Shown in pieces: positions 1-12,292 of a DNA stretch of 64,000 bases (position 1 is the first letter of the stretch; every line of letters starts with the position of its first letter). The position numbers were made by a program, and so were the translations under genes. The stretch is from Vanessa cardui (Eukaryota; Arthropoda; Insecta; Lepidoptera; Nymphalidae): the NCBI RefSeq assembly GCF_905220365.1, contig NC_061126.1, positions 3,038,001 through 3,102,000 on the forward strand, written 5' to 3'. The notes below the pieces were generated by a model. That model made no database searches. It worked only from the letters and a program-made list of their open reading frames with translations, and was not told where the DNA came from.

Positions 1-694
1 GGTATACTAGCCAGAGTAACTATTATTACAAAGGACATAATATCTTATTGGACTGGCGTTGCAGTAATGAATATTATATGAATTATATTCTCAGAGCGCC
101 AATGTTTATAAGCGGTTGTTATCAATTATCATCTCGTAACTCATTTGCCAGTCTGGCAACCTTTTATAAATAAAAAAAGTCACTGAGGTACTTCCTTTAA
201 AGCTGCGAAACCCCCCAATCAAATAACCGGCGAAGACGAGGTAAATATTTCATTACGTCCCCCAGACATAGACGTAGAAGGGCGTAACATTTAATTCGAT
301 TTCAATCCCCCTTCCAAACTTCCGAGCACCCATACCGGCTCAAAGTCTGGCCTTTAAGTGGACTGGAAGAAATTATGGGTCGAAATTGTTATTACAAGTC
401 TGTGGAATTGGTAATAACCCAATAAATATAAAAAATACATGTTTATTGAAGATCTTAAACAAAGAATACTTAATTGCAATTACATTACATCGTATAAAAT
501 TGATTCAAAATTAAGCAATCCTTTAGTTATAGAGGTCACATAAAAAAAAAGACACGGTGACATAATGGTACATAATAAATAAACATAGGAAATACTAAAA
601 GGTAAATAGTATTTAAATAATAAGACACAGTTGCACAATTTTCAATTACTATTAAAAAAAACAGGTTTTTAAAAACACTATCGTATTTTCATTT
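1..694. other. AT-rich non-coding DNA
   Basis: No gene is visible. A moderately GC-richer patch lies at about 205-365, with runs of C and several CpG, but it has no long open frame and I do not recognise it. The rest is AT-rich with A/T homopolymers. Confidence 0.6.
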
Positions 695-834
695 AAATAT
701 AAATCTATATCACCACTTTTGTTATGTAAGTATTAGAGTTAAATTTAAGACTACCACCGCATCGAAAAGTAGATCTGCCAAGAAGAACTAGCAAGAATGT
801 CGGTAGTTACTCTTTCTACCATTTTATTCACAGA
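695..834 (-). repeat. LINE/SINE 3'-end-like repeat, degenerate copy
   Basis: Read on the minus strand this matches the repeat at 61196-61402: a core related to CTTGCCGGTTCTTCTCGGTA, preceded by a pyrimidine stretch and followed by a track equivalent to TACTTTCCGAACC. This copy is diverged (on the plus strand, AGATCTGCCAAGAAGAACTA then AGTTACTCTTTCT) and truncated. The family is a common lepidopteran dispersed repeat, probably the 3' end of a non-LTR element; the exact family is not established here. Confidence 0.5.
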
Positions 835-874
835 TTATAATCAATAAAGTATAATTATAAATAAACAAATATTG

Positions 875-1052
875 GACACCATCACATACGTTACTCTGAT
901 CCCAGTGTAAGTAGCTAATGCACTGGTGGAAAATCAGAAGTAACGATGGTACCACAAACATCCAGACCCCAAAACAACATAGAAAACTAATGAACTTTTT
1001 CTACATCGATTTGGGAATCGAACCCGGGCCTTGCAGTATTCATGAAAACCAT
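875..1052 (-). repeat. tRNA-derived SINE (family S), truncated
   Basis: Related to the copies at 12601-12824, 30119-30359 and 47860-48087. The shared core runs from CATCACATACGTTACTCTGATC through CAGAAGTAACGATGGTACCACAAAC to GGGAATCGAACCCGGGCC. On the minus strand the last motif is a tRNA B box (GGTTCGATTCC type). This copy stops shortly after ATGAAAACC, so the A-box half of the head is missing. It is a non-autonomous element and not a gene, although a 63-aa open frame happens to cross it. Confidence 0.75.
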
Positions 1053-1221
1053 CACTTCGAAATAAGGCTACGGTATAAAATAAGAGTATTACAAAAAGTT
1101 AGTTTATAACGAAGGTACCCTTGAATGAGGGATGAGAAATAAACGTCCCAACTTTTTAAACTATAAGTGTTACATTGTTGTTTGTGTTTACGTAACCTAA
1201 TTAAACGTTATACTGTACTAT

Positions 1222-1332
1222 AGAGCAGATATAGTCTCGTGGTTTCAAACTCGGACAAGCACTGGTACTTTCATAGCTGTTATTTGTGTTTATAATTCAT
1301 CTGACGCTCTGGAAATAAAACATCACCCGTTA
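1222..1332 (+). repeat. Degenerate Metulj-like SINE fragment
   Basis: Matches the plus-strand SINE at 8888-9236 in order: a decayed A-box region (GCAGATATAGTCTCGTGGTT), a decayed B-box region (TTTCAAACTCGGACAAGCAC), then the well-conserved ATTTGTGTTTATAATTCATC. It lacks the 3' half. Confidence 0.5.
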
Positions 1333-1432
1333 CGAACAAATGTTGGATGATAATTTTGCATAGTTTATCTACCAACCAATATGTGACAGTGACAGGAGGG
1401 CTGGTTCGTTTTTTGCCCAGAGATGTTGCTAG

Positions 1433-1545
1433 CATTCTTGCCACCATTCCAAGCGGTCAAGATTTATACAGTAACTAGTTTTAGTTCATATTTGTATATA
1501 TTTAAGCATTTAATGTTATTAATTCTTATGTTAATAAATGATTAC
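1433..1545. repeat. Unidentified dispersed repeat (pair with 47206-47328)
   Basis: The string CATTCTTGCCACCATTCCA, then TCAAGATTTATACAG, then TATATATTTAAGCATTTAAT recurs in the same order and spacing at 47206-47328. I estimate three quarters identity by eye. I do not recognise the family and see no coding potential. Confidence 0.5.
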
Positions 1546-2394
1546 CAATATTGATTTATATAACTTCAAGTCGGAAGAAATGAACTCATCTCAGAAGGGA
1601 AATTCTCCTACTGGCTCATCTCGATAGCTGGAAGTGTATATATTCTTGTGCCTTTGAAAATACTTAAATCTGTTAGTCATGTAAGATTTACGTACACATT
1701 TGTAATGTAATATGCCCTGTGTGAATCGTCTCCCTTAAGATTGGCAGATGTGGACGAAACCAGTCAAAAGAACGTCATCATTACTTTTTCACTTTACTGT
1801 GTGCCACGGGTATTTTAGGTTCAGCCAAATACGGTCAATCATTTATATCTTTTACAAATCATTTAGTAAAATATGGCATATTCTTAAAATATACCTCAGA
1901 ATTAAACAAAATTGTGTAACATTTACATAATGCCGCACAATGGTTACTATAATGAAAAACTTGAATAATATGATTTTCTAAAGTAATTAGTTTCGCTTAA
2001 AATTAGCTTTTTGTTCTTACATGCTTTGTATGGACTGTTGATAAAGTGGATATGAATACGAAATCGAATATACTGCATTAAATACTTCAAGTATTAAACA
2101 TTATTATATATTCTTTCATGAACGCGTACAATTATTTGTTAAAATTCACCACGCCGGCCGCAACTGTAGCTGGATTGATGGTAGAAATAAACTCATTGGT
2201 CTCGGCTATTACACGCTTCCATGACAAAGCGAATCCGTAAAAGATTACATATTTTTTTGTACGTTTTAATTTATTATTATAAAAGTTATGTAAAATTTGT
2301 TTTAGTTCAATAATGAGACATTACATTCTTGTGTAGACATTTTCCCACAATACTTAATAGTTTGTGTAAACTTAAAAAATAATACAAAAAAATG
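1546..2394. other. AT-rich non-coding DNA
   Basis: Nothing recognisable. Open frames of 60-70 codons are present but have the composition expected of random AT-rich DNA and no motif. Confidence 0.5.
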
Positions 2395-2600
2395 TACCTT
2401 TAGGAAGTGTTCTTTATTCAAATCAAAACAATTTAATATATTTGTATAAGTAACCTTATATAAGCATTTTTGAATCGTCATGTTACAACAGTATTGAATT
2501 AAATATAAATCTTCCACAGTTTGGAAATTAGTTGGAAATTAGGTTAAACTGGCGAACTCTCAGTAGTTACTCTTTTCCACTATTCATTTACTCAGCTTAT
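2395..2600 (-). repeat. LINE/SINE 3'-end-like repeat, degenerate copy
   Basis: Minus-strand copy of the family at 61196-61402. On the plus strand it reads from a TTCTTTATTCAAAT-like end, through AATCGTCATGTTACAACAGTATTGAATTAAATATAAA, to CTCAGTAGTTACTCTTTTCCA. The central GCCGGTTCTTCTCGG core is badly decayed. A similar order is seen at 10985-11135. Confidence 0.5.
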
Positions 2601-5600
2601 GCGAATAATAAATGATACAAATTAATTTATATTTATCCAGTCTAAGCATCAATAAATAATAAGTCCATGGTTTTTACCAGTAACGTAATCTTATATTGGG
2701 CAATATTCCTTAAATCTTGAATTATATGTTATGTTTACTAACACAGTTTAGTTATGCAGTTTGCAGTTTCACAATAGAACTGCCTGATACAACTCATGTT
2801 TGGGTTTCAGGTGCGAGTGAAAGCCCAGGTTTAGGGCTAATGAAAATTTATTAGTTAAGGAATCAAATATAAGCATTTAGCAGAGTTACACACTCGTGCC
2901 TTGAGAATCATTCAGAGCTCTTGTGCTTCCTGATGTTTTAAAATCGTATCAGATGACAGTAAAGTTCTAAAAATTGCGTCTGAATTTGTCACCCACGCTT
3001 GGCTCCTTTGTAAGATGAGCTGCTGAGCTGTTGTTGCTGCTGAGATAAAAGTAAAATTGTAAAACTAAAAAGGCAAACGCAGAACCTATATCTCTTAATT
3101 ATTTTTGCAGTACTTTTTGTTCTTAATTTTATTTTGAGTAAAACAGTTATTAATTTTTTGCCATGCATTCAAATAAATTTAATTTTTATTGCTAAAAAAA
3201 TAAAGTATAAAATCAAATGAGACCAGTAGTTCAGAAATGTGTTATCGCAGAACCGCAGCCAATTTCAATTTGGTTTCTTACTTAAGTAGGATTACTTTTG
3301 CCTAAGATTGTTTAAGTCGAACAATTATGAAGAGGTATTTTTGTGTGACACTTGATGAAGTAGCGGCAACTTTTCAAGCCTTTATGTCTACTCTTAATGG
3401 AATTCTGTTTCATTGAAATTTTATTAATATTAATAATGGCAACATAACAACTCAATACTTATTTTCTGAAATGGTAACACTGAATTTATTGATAAGGTTA
3501 AGAGATATTATTTTAAGATTAGTAACGATGAACAGATATAGATCTAGTTTAGGGATTATATATATTTTTTTTAAATAAAATTCTTTCGGCGCGATTTGAG
3601 TTGAATATCAAAAGAACGTTTCTATCGATTTTCTATCTATATAAGTGCGAAAATAACTCGGTCAGTTTGTCTCTTGTATTATCACGGTCAAACCACCGTC
3701 AATTCTAAGAAAGGTCAAAGACTACTTTTTAATACCTAAATCGACGACCAGTGACAACTTGTGTGTAATATTTATTAAGTAAAAAGGTTTCCCTAGGACT
3801 CCTTTTCAGCTAAATCGAACATACACTTATGACTCTCCTTACCCAACGCCATGAAAATGAAACTAGGTTATTCGTCTCAATAGATGAAAGTAATACGAAT
3901 ATGAACAGCTTAAGTCGCGGGATACCGCAAGTGAAACAGCAGGTCACCGTCGTGATGCGACTCCACCCGCAGGCTGAGTCGTGGCTGGTCGCGAATCAAA
4001 CCCAGATCCAATCGTACCGATACAGGAAATGGATCCTCATTCATATAAGATCAGACCAGGATAATTACAAGCATTTATCAGCCTTCAAAACATATACAAT
4101 GAAGATTTAGATTCAGCTGCTAATTTACTGATTCAATGTGACTCAGAGGAAAATTGTTTAATTAGGACAGACTTATTATTATTTTAAATTTGGAATTGGA
4201 ATTTAATCTTGACAAGTGTTTTGTAAAATTTAAATTTTTATATTGTCATTGTCAAAGCCGCCTCTACTATAAGTTTCTGGAGCCCTCAATCTGAGTGACG
4301 GATACAGACGGTACATGCGGGCTTCCTCATATTACATGTTTCATCATAAACAGCATTTAATAAAGTGCCGACGTTATATCACATATGTATGTATGAATAC
4401 ATCCTTATAAATTGAATCGGAATATTCATCAAAACTGACGCAACTAGATACACCTCAATATAATGTGAAATTCAATCGAAACCACTTTTTAAAATAAAAG
4501 AAATCCATATTTCGTGGAACGGTTTCAGCTTTTATTATTACAAGCTGATGCGCTCCGCCGCGCGCCGCCCCGCGGGAGTCTGCTGAAACTCAATTTGCAT
4601 CCTTTGCATTCTAAACAAAGCGAGGGATATCGGAAAAAATCTTTTAAAATGTTGCGCTTTTATGTAAATAAGATACGTATGGAAATAATACATGTGTTTA
4701 AAATGTAAAAAGTTATAGGGACTATCGATAGAATTGAAAACTTAGAACTTTTAGTATCAAGGTTTGAAATTTCAAAATGCTTAATCAAACGAAAATACGC
4801 AGTACTCAAGTTGTACAATATAAATATACTAAGCATATCGGTGACGCGAACATACGAGTTTTTATCAATCCAAAGAGTCTAACGCGCACAAAACACGGCC
4901 TCTGCGCATGCGACAGTCATGAGTCGCTGAAGCGAACTCATATGATACCAAAAAGTGTCAATAACAACGACAACAACTTGCAAATGAATATACTATATAT
5001 GGACTCAATATATGAATGAATTTTTACCATTTCTATTTAAAAAAATATTGTTTTCATATGTTTAATGTATACATAGCTCATATATGTAAATAATAATACT
5101 ACTATGAAACTCTAAACCGTACAAAGTAAAACCAAATTGAATCGAATCGAAAAATACCATTAACTTTTGCACATATATAAAAAATATACGAGTGGCAAAT
5201 TATTTGTACAGTAGCAATTTTTTTTAATTATATTTGTTTATTTAACAAGAATAACTTTGAAAACGTTTGGAAAAGCAAGTACCTACGTCATACATCATAC
5301 ATATTTAAGTTCTTAGAGGGAATTAATTTTCATACAGCTTTAGTTCGATCGTTTGAACATCATGACAGAACATAGAAAATTAGTAAATCGATTTTGAATG
5401 CAATTAAATGTTATTATACACGGTTCAGACCATCACTATCACATGTAAACCCTTTATTATCTACCGTGTCATAAGAGTGTCGTGTTTTGCCTATTATACA
5501 ACACGAAACCAGCACGTGCGATGTTACACAAGACGACCGTCGTGATTGGAATAGCCACCTGGGCAAGGAAACTCGCAATTTTCGATCGAAATGCGCCTTT

Positions 5601-5721
5601 TGTTCAAATCACGTACATAATTATAGAAACGATAAAATTTTATGTTACAATTTTTACAAAAAATATTCTTTGGTATTAACTAATTGTAAAGGTTTTTTTT
5701 TTATAGTAAAGTAGCGGCCTA
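2601..5721. other. AT-rich non-coding DNA with two GC-richer islands
   Basis: No gene is supported. Two islands stand out from the AT background. One lies at about 3895-4030, inside a 93-codon open frame (3829-4110) with no recognised domain. The other is a CpG-dense stretch at about 4548-4585. Positions 3620-3790 resemble decayed Helitron-like repeats (phrases such as TAAGTGCGAAAATAACTC and CAGTTTGTCTC). The remainder is unremarkable. Confidence 0.5.
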
Positions 5722-5994
5722 GAAATGTCCCACTGGTTGAACTCACTGAAGGCTAAAGGCTTCAAATCCTTAAACGGGAGGGCGTATGAGGAGACGGTTT
5801 GAAGCTTATTCCATCCACCACGCCACACCAATGCGAGTTCATTCATTTTTCATTGAAACGAGACACCTAAAGGTTTACTCGTGATATTTCCTTTACCGCC
5901 AAGTACGAGATGAATTACAAAATCAAATTAAGCATATGAAAATTCAGTGCTGCCTGAGCTAAAACCCGCAATCGTCCACTGTTCCAACTAAGCT
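5722..5994 (-). repeat. Degenerate Metulj-like SINE, minus strand
   Basis: Begins with AAATGTCCCACTGG, the complement of the CAGTGGGAAAT-like 3' end of the SINE. It continues through CCACCACGCCACACCAATGCGAGTT and CGCCAAGTACGAGATGAATTA, and ends near a decayed head (CCCGCAATCGTCCACTGTTCCAAC). Divergence is high, so it is an old copy. Neither Pol III box is intact. Confidence 0.6.
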
Positions 5995-7204
5995 TATTTA
6001 TAGTAATAATTATAATAATTATACTATTAGTAGGTACTTGCGTCAGCAATACTGGTTACTAGCAATTAAGAGGTTGTGCGCCCGTTAGTCCCGTTTATGA
6101 TTACTGATTCTGTGGTATTGGTTCCAACTTGCCTGATAAATTTACTTGATGAAATACTATGTTCTCCATGAACAAATTTATAAAAAATAACACGAAATCA
6201 TGTAAATATCTTTCCAAATAATTAGGTATAAGTGTATCGTAATAAAGTCCTAATTTCAGAAAATTCGTTAATACACGAAACTAACATAACAGGTGGTAGT
6301 TGCGCTTAAATTTAAATTTTATTTTTTTATTCTTCTTCTTCTTCTTCACAAAGGTACATTTAGTGAATATTTACATAGGTACACAAAAATTTTAAAGAAG
6401 GTAATGAAAACGTCAAAAGTTAATAACTCAAAAATAATATCACTAGCAATTTTGTTTATTACATGGACTTACATAAAATATTTAAAATCATTTTAGCTCT
6501 CATAAACCATGCATGCTTAACTTACTTGTTTTAATTTAGAGTATAATGATGTTTGATAATTAATCAGGGTTGTTAATAAAAATTGCAAACATAATTCTAT
6601 TTCTAAAGCAAAATGATTCAGTACCTTTGTTGGAGTTTGCTACGGTACTACCGTGTCTTTTTTTTGTTTTATTTTGTGACAATTGGCGGACGTTGGTCTT
6701 ATTAATAAAAAAAAGAAAATAGATAATATAAATATTAGTAAAATAATTTGGTAATTTTTTTTGTCACTCTAATACTCAAAGAATCACCATTAGAGTTTTA
6801 GAAATTAGAATTTTGAATCCAGGATCTTAGAGTTTGTAGCGCTTATAAATGATTAATCTAAAGAGTCAATGGCTAATAGAACAGTCGGAATAAGACATTA
6901 TAAGTATTGCTTATGTTTGATAATTCTTCTAAAGAGTAATACACCGAGTGACCCAGATATAAACGTAAATAAATGTAGGTAAGCCGGCTTATCCAATATT
7001 CCATTGCTCTCATGTACCACACCCAACTCTCTCACGGTTTGTCTTCAGACGGTCTAAGGGCGTTTTATATTTGCAGAGCTTAAAGTATAGTTTAACATAT
7101 ATATATAATCGTATCGTATCAATAAAAACTGTTCAAATGAACAATTAATCTATATCTATCATCACGTTCGTCCACTGCTGGACATAGGCCTCTCCAATTG
7201 CACG
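5995..7204. other. AT-rich non-coding DNA with a short (TTC)n tract
   Basis: Contains a TTC/CTT microsatellite at about 6330-6348 and several poly-T runs. No gene or recognised repeat otherwise. Confidence 0.5.
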
Positions 7205-7400
7205 CATACTAATATTATAAATGTGAAAATAACTCTGCCTGCCTGTCTGTCCTTCTTTCATGACCAAACCACTAAACCGAATTTGATGAAATTTGTTATG
7301 AAGCATACTTGAAGTCCAAGGAGTAGCCTTTGGACTCCATAGGATATTTTTTATGCCTAACACATGACAACCTACCCCATAAAAGCGAGCGAAGCCTAGA
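7205..7400 (+). repeat. Helitron-like dispersed repeat fragment (family B)
   Basis: Carries the phrase order ATATTATAAATGTGAAAATA, CTGCCTGCCTGTCTGTCCTTC, AAACCACTAAACCGAATTTGATGAAATTTG, then GCGAGCGAAGCCTA. This is typical of a very common lepidopteran non-autonomous repeat usually classed with Helitrons. Related copies are at 14048-14195 (+), 24515-24632 (-), 28025-28150 (-), 30373-30580 (-) and 31610-31795 (-). The CTRR terminus is not preserved in this copy. Confidence 0.5.
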
Positions 7401-8021
7401 CCGAAAACAAGTTCTTTAGATAATAGCTAACTGAAAATTAAAAATTCTATACACAGATAAATATATAAATATAGTTCTACAATGTAACTGACAACATCCA
7501 GCACTTTCAAATCTTATTATTAACGCCATATAACACATCACATTCGAGTCTATGTTATAACGTATATATACATATATACGCGTGTATAAAAAAGGTTAAA
7601 CACATCACTCTTACCTGCGTTGTAATCCGCTAAACAAAACTAAATTAAAACTAATGTGCAATATAAACGGACCTCAATAGACAGGTTTTATGTAACACCA
7701 TTACAAGCATTTATCAGTCGTATTATGCAATAAGATCAATCGATTAAGATATTTTTTGATCGTACCGATAGAATGAATATGAATGGCATGCGACGTTTAG
7801 TTTCAACACGCATAATGATATATTGTTTGAGACCCCGTTTCGTTATCTGAAAAACAACTAATTATTTGTTATGTATCTACTTTTAATTTCATTTATTTAA
7901 AAATATTCTTAATTATTTATTTCATACTTTAAATTTGGCAAGGTTCGTCAGTTCAACGAAAAGTAATTAATTTTATTACTACTTTTGAAGTTTATTAGTT
8001 GTTAAGTTAACGTTATCATTA
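7401..8021. other. AT-rich non-coding DNA
   Basis: Nothing recognised. A short alternating purine-pyrimidine patch (ATATATACATATATACGCGTGTAT) sits at about 7563-7586. Confidence 0.45.
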
Positions 8022-8237
8022 TCGTTACATAGTATAAAACAAAGTCGCTTACCGCTGTATTTCACTATGTATGAAAAAAAAGGCTTTTGATACGTTTTTT
8101 AATAGATAGAGTGATTCGAATTCTGCTAAGGTTTTTGTATATACAAAGACGATAAAAAAAAGCTGTAGTATATTTTTAGTATAAGTATAACATTATTTAG
8201 CATTGGACCCGTGCGGAGCCTAGAGGCGGTTCGCTAG
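8022..8237 (+). mobile_element. Non-autonomous Helitron-like element
   Basis: Starts with TC after an A and ends with CTAG before a T, as expected for Helitrons inserting between A and T. Internally it reads AAAACAAAGTCGCTTACCGCTGT, ATAGATAGAGTGATTC, GTTTTTGTATATAC, then ACCCGTGCGGAGCCTAGAGGCGGTTCGCTAG. A related copy with the same order and the same CTAG end is at 20550-20783. It encodes nothing; any movement would depend on Rep/helicase supplied elsewhere. The 5' end is less certain than the 3' end. Confidence 0.65.
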
Positions 8238-8875
8238 TTTTTTTTATTGTATTCTGCGCTGATGTTAAAGTCGGTAATCAAATTTAAATTCTTCCCGTTA
8301 CTCCATATAAACATTACTATTTAAAACAATCGTTAATAAAATTATCCGTTAAAACCAACGCTAGCTCAGTCTGCACCAGTTTACATCTTTAATTAATTCG
8401 TTTTAATCAAACATTTAAATTAGTTTTCAACATGCAAACTTAACTAGTATCGAACAAGGCCAAACTTTCATTGAATATCTCACTTTTATGACATCCTGTT
8501 AAGGATTTAAGGATTCGAAACTTAATCCGAAAATTTGAAATTGGAATGTTTTCTAAACGACTTTTTAATGCACGTGATTTAATGAATAATGCATATTATT
8601 GCATGAAAAACTGCGCTTTTTCTATAAGGTTTTAAGTGCAACTTTTTTCTAGATCCCACACGCTGTGGTTTGTACAAGCTAATGTAATGGTTTGTTACAT
8701 ATTATGCGCGAGTTTTTTGTTTAACTTTACTTGTTATTTGAGAGGTTTAACAACTGAATTTCATACTAGTTCTGAGTAGAGTTAATTTAGTTGTTAAAAG
8801 TTTAAATTTTGCACCCTTTTGATGCCAGATAAAATTTTCAATCTAGATTAAGTGCTAAGTTTTTGTTAATACTTA

Positions 8876-8887
8876 TGTGTATTATGT
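8876..8887. repeat. Target-site duplication, left (SINE at 8888)
   Basis: TGTGTATTATGT here is repeated exactly at 9237-9248, immediately after the SINE. A perfect 12-bp repeat is in the range expected for LINE-mediated SINE insertion. Confidence 0.85.
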
Positions 8888-9236
8888 GCCGAGATGGTCC
8901 AGTGGTTAGAACGCATGCATCTTAACCGATGATTGCGGGTTCGAACCCAGGTAAGCACCACTGAATATTCAATGCTTCATTTGTGTTTATAATTCATCTC
9001 GTGCTCGGCGATGAAGGAAAACATTGTGAGGAAACCATGCATGTGTCTAATTTCTTTCATGTGTCAATTCCATGCATGTGTCAATTCATAGAAATTTGAC
9101 CATACATATAAGTGTAGTATACCAACCCGCATTGGAACAGCGTGGTGGAATATCTTCCAAACCTTATCTCAAATATCTATATCCTCAAAAGAAGAGGAGG
9201 CTTTAGCCCAGCTGTGGGAAATTTACATGCTGTTGT
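8888..9236 (+). mobile_element. tRNA-derived SINE, Metulj-like, with intact TSD
   Basis: The 5' head is tRNA-like: an A box in GAGATGGTCCAGTGGTTAG and a B box in GGGTTCGAACCC, so it could carry an internal Pol III promoter. The body contains ATTTGTGTTTATAATTCATC, GTGCTCGGCGATGAAGGAAA, CGCATTGGAACAGCGTGGTG and a terminal CAGCTGTGGGAAAT. It is bounded by 12-bp direct repeats. It is longer in the middle than its relative at 12293-12585 because CCATGCATGTGTC(T)AATT is partly repeated at 9035-9086. It codes for no protein. The family name is from recognition, not a database match. Confidence 0.85.
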
Positions 9237-9248
9237 TGTGTATTATGT
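9237..9248. repeat. Target-site duplication, right (SINE at 8888)
   Basis: Exact repeat of 8876-8887. Confidence 0.85.
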
Positions 9249-9477
9249 TAATTATTTTAGTTGTAATTGCAATTTTAATATTTATCTTCTTTTTCAGGTA
9301 AGTTCAACATTCACAGTTACAAATTTATCTATATGGAGTAAGGTAAAGTAAATATTACATATAATCATAAATTGTAGTATTTTAACTCAGTAATACTGTC
9401 GTAAAAACAGCAATAGAAATATGATTATTATATTTATAAGATACGCAATCAATATCAACATCCGAACTCCATGCTGT

Positions 9478-9563
9478 TACTGAAATATTCTTACCAGAGA
9501 TTTGAACCTGTAACGGTATCCGTAGCCTTAAAAAAGGGCCACTAAACTAACGAGGCAACGTGT
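9478..9563 (-). repeat. Probable tRNA-like SINE head of a third family
   Basis: On the minus strand GTTAGTTTAGTGG resembles a Pol III A box and, after a tRNA-like gap, GGTTCAAATCT resembles a B box. Sequence outside the head is not recognisable. A related, more decayed segment lies at 33255-33375. It could instead be an old tRNA pseudogene. Confidence 0.4.
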
Positions 9564-10984
9564 TATACAACATAATACGAACTACGGTACCATTGTTTTG
9601 TTAATAGCAACACGTGCTTTAAATTATACTTGATTCTTACACCCATTAATATAAGCCAAGTACTCGACCGCAAGTGTTAGTGAGAACGATTTAGTTAAGA
9701 ATTAAGCTATTTAATAATACCCAATAATCGACATAAATAACTACATTGTAAAACGTAAGTAAGCACTGATCCTAGTAGCAAGTTGTTTTCGAGAGCCTTG
9801 CAATCCTATTTAAATTCAACTTGAAAGTGATCGTAATAATAAGCCAATTAGTCCTCAAACCCCAATATCCCGGAGTCTGAATGTTGGGAGTCTGTATGCT
9901 CCCGTGCTTCGGAAAGCATGGAAAGCCGATTGCTCATCACTTTAAAAACCAATGAGAATGCCAACCAATGTTTTTTCTCTGTAAAACAACTGTAAACATC
10001 ATTTTTTGCGTGTTTCTACTGATACGTAAATAATTTTAAATTATTCTGAATCCAAAATTTTATAAATTCCAAAAGAAACGTGTGTGTTAAGTGTTAGTAC
10101 GTTGGAGTTTTCTTTCCACTGATGATGTAATTTACACGTTCAAAGGATTTTTACAAATGATTTCATTTTCTCTACACTCGACCAAGTTTATTAGTTTATT
10201 ATTATATGCTTGTCATATAAACTCTTAATCCTAATAAATTTGATTTTGTGGATCCAAAAAACGGTATCTTTATAACCAACACGGAATACATTATTGTTGG
10301 ACATTGAGAATGAATAATAATGGAAAAAATACTTTTACAATTATAGATGTTATGAGGTTTTTTAATTATTTTTTTTTATTTTCAACTGTTTCATGTTTGT
10401 GTTAGGCTATAATAATAGTAATTTGTCATCAAATATTGATATATTATGCGTTTTTATGAAATTACACACATTACGAAGTCAAAAATTGTTGACATAGTTA
10501 TAGTGAGTAGGTACGATTAGCCTAAGGGTTCAGAATTGATTCTGTGACTTTTACATAAATAGGTCCATAAACCATTGGCATGGATGCTTCAAACGACGTT
10601 TTATAAGATAGACTGTCTACACTAAATATTAAAATCACACAATCACGCCTAATGAATGCTATGTCCATCTATACCTTCCTCACCTTGCCTTGATGAACAA
10701 GTCGTTATCGTCCGCTATTGTTGTTGCGTAATTCTAAATAACCTTGTCATTATACAAAATTGTTCTTTATTTAAAAGTAATCATTTCGTTAAGTATAAAA
10801 TATGCATTACAAGCAAATTTTTGTTTGAAAACACTTTATGAGTACTGGTGAGTCGATAATATTCACCCACACAACAATAGGCTGCACAAAGCCCATTGTT
10901 GTGTTTGCTAAATTCAAAGCATATTTCTAACATAATATTTCAAATATTGCAGCATCATCAATGTGAAAATATATTTAGATTTTG
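9564..10984. other. AT-rich non-coding DNA
   Basis: No gene recognised. A 61-codon frame (10656-10841) has no motif and is treated as chance. Confidence 0.45.
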
Positions 10985-11135
10985 AAAATGCCCTCTAAGT
11001 AGGCTCATAAACACTTTGAAATCGTCACGTTACAGTTTTGAATTAAATATAAAACTACCCACTCTGGGAATGGAGATTCTATAGAAATGCACCCTCACAG
11101 AGCAGGTAATCTTTTCTACCAATTTATATAGGTAT
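10985..11135 (-). repeat. LINE/SINE 3'-end-like repeat, degenerate copy
   Basis: Plus-strand order TAAGTAGGCTCATAAACACTTTGAAATCGTCACGTTACAG, ATTAAATATAAAACTACC, GTAATCTTTTCTACC is the complement of the family seen at 61196-61402. Here the central core reads ATTCTATAGAAATGCACC. Confidence 0.5.
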
Positions 11136-12292
11136 GTAAAATAAATATTCAATTTCTCATTCGTATAAGACGTTTTACTACAGCGTGACGTGAAATATAA
11201 ACTCAGACATTTTCATTTACTTTCACCTAAATGTGTTACTTTATCAGTTGATTTGCGAAAACAAAATTAAGTTTATATTCAGTAGCCAATTAGACGTTGT
11301 GATATTCTGAAAATTCTTGTTTACTTATCTAAAACTACCGCCTTGGCCTTAATTGATTTCCGTCGAATTTTTTGTCACATTTCAAATTTTGCAAAAATAA
11401 AAACATTATGACAGTATCGAACATACAAATTTTTCTCTAATTTGCTATATAAACTTTAATATTAATAATATCAAGATCAATTTTGAGCATATTAAGGATT
11501 TGTTGAAGTTTTAAACTCAACTAACCATTTCGTTTGAACGCCTAATGTGGAGCCAACTCTTATCGGTCTTGTACGTAAATCTTATTTAGTACGTAAATAT
11601 TGAGCTCCGAAAATACTCAGTCATCTAAATTTTGAAAAAGGAATACTATAGTCTAGTAATAGATACAGTACAGAGTATAATACAATCCAAACCCGTCTTA
11701 TATATTTAGTTAACTTTCAAACAAATACATACATACGTCAACTACTATAAAAAGAATATATAGAGTATATTAGAAAAAGATTACTAAGAAGGTAGAGAAA
11801 CTCTAAAAATTTATAACTCTAGCTTAAATAGCAATATACGAATACAATATCAAATTCGTGTAACATTATAACCAAATAGATATAACTTGTAGGTTAGCTT
11901 ATTATATCCGCAAATAATAACAATAGTGTTATAACAATTATTAAACGTAGGTGATCCTCTCTAATAATTATTAGTCTGTGGTAATACATGTGTACTTTTT
12001 TCTCTCCGCTGTCTAAGGCTTATCTACATCTTATTCATTATCTGTAATTAAAAAAAAAACGAGTGTCAATCAATTTGGTATTTGTAATAGAGCGTTTAAT
12101 AGCATGCGGGTGACCTTGACAGCGAACACCTGCAAACTACCGCCTTTAATGTTTTAGGCAACGAAGCTCAATCTTAGATGTGCGTGCGTGCGTTTCGAAA
12201 AACATCTAGGTATATGTATCTCCCCTGAATTTAATATCTAATTAAATATTTAAATTGTAATACTAATTTATATAGCAATGTAATACTATAGA
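11136..12292. other. AT-rich non-coding DNA
   Basis: Nothing supported; many short A/T runs and a (GTGC)-like stretch at about 12180-12192. Confidence 0.4.

Noticed and set aside
7145..7363. 72-aa minus-strand frame
   Set aside because: It overlaps the Helitron-like repeat at 7205-7400 and reflects that repeat.
8888..8960. tRNA genes at SINE heads (also 12293, 30290-30359, 48020-48087)
   Set aside because: A and B boxes are present, but the following sequence is a shared repeat body and a clean tRNA cloverleaf is not maintained.
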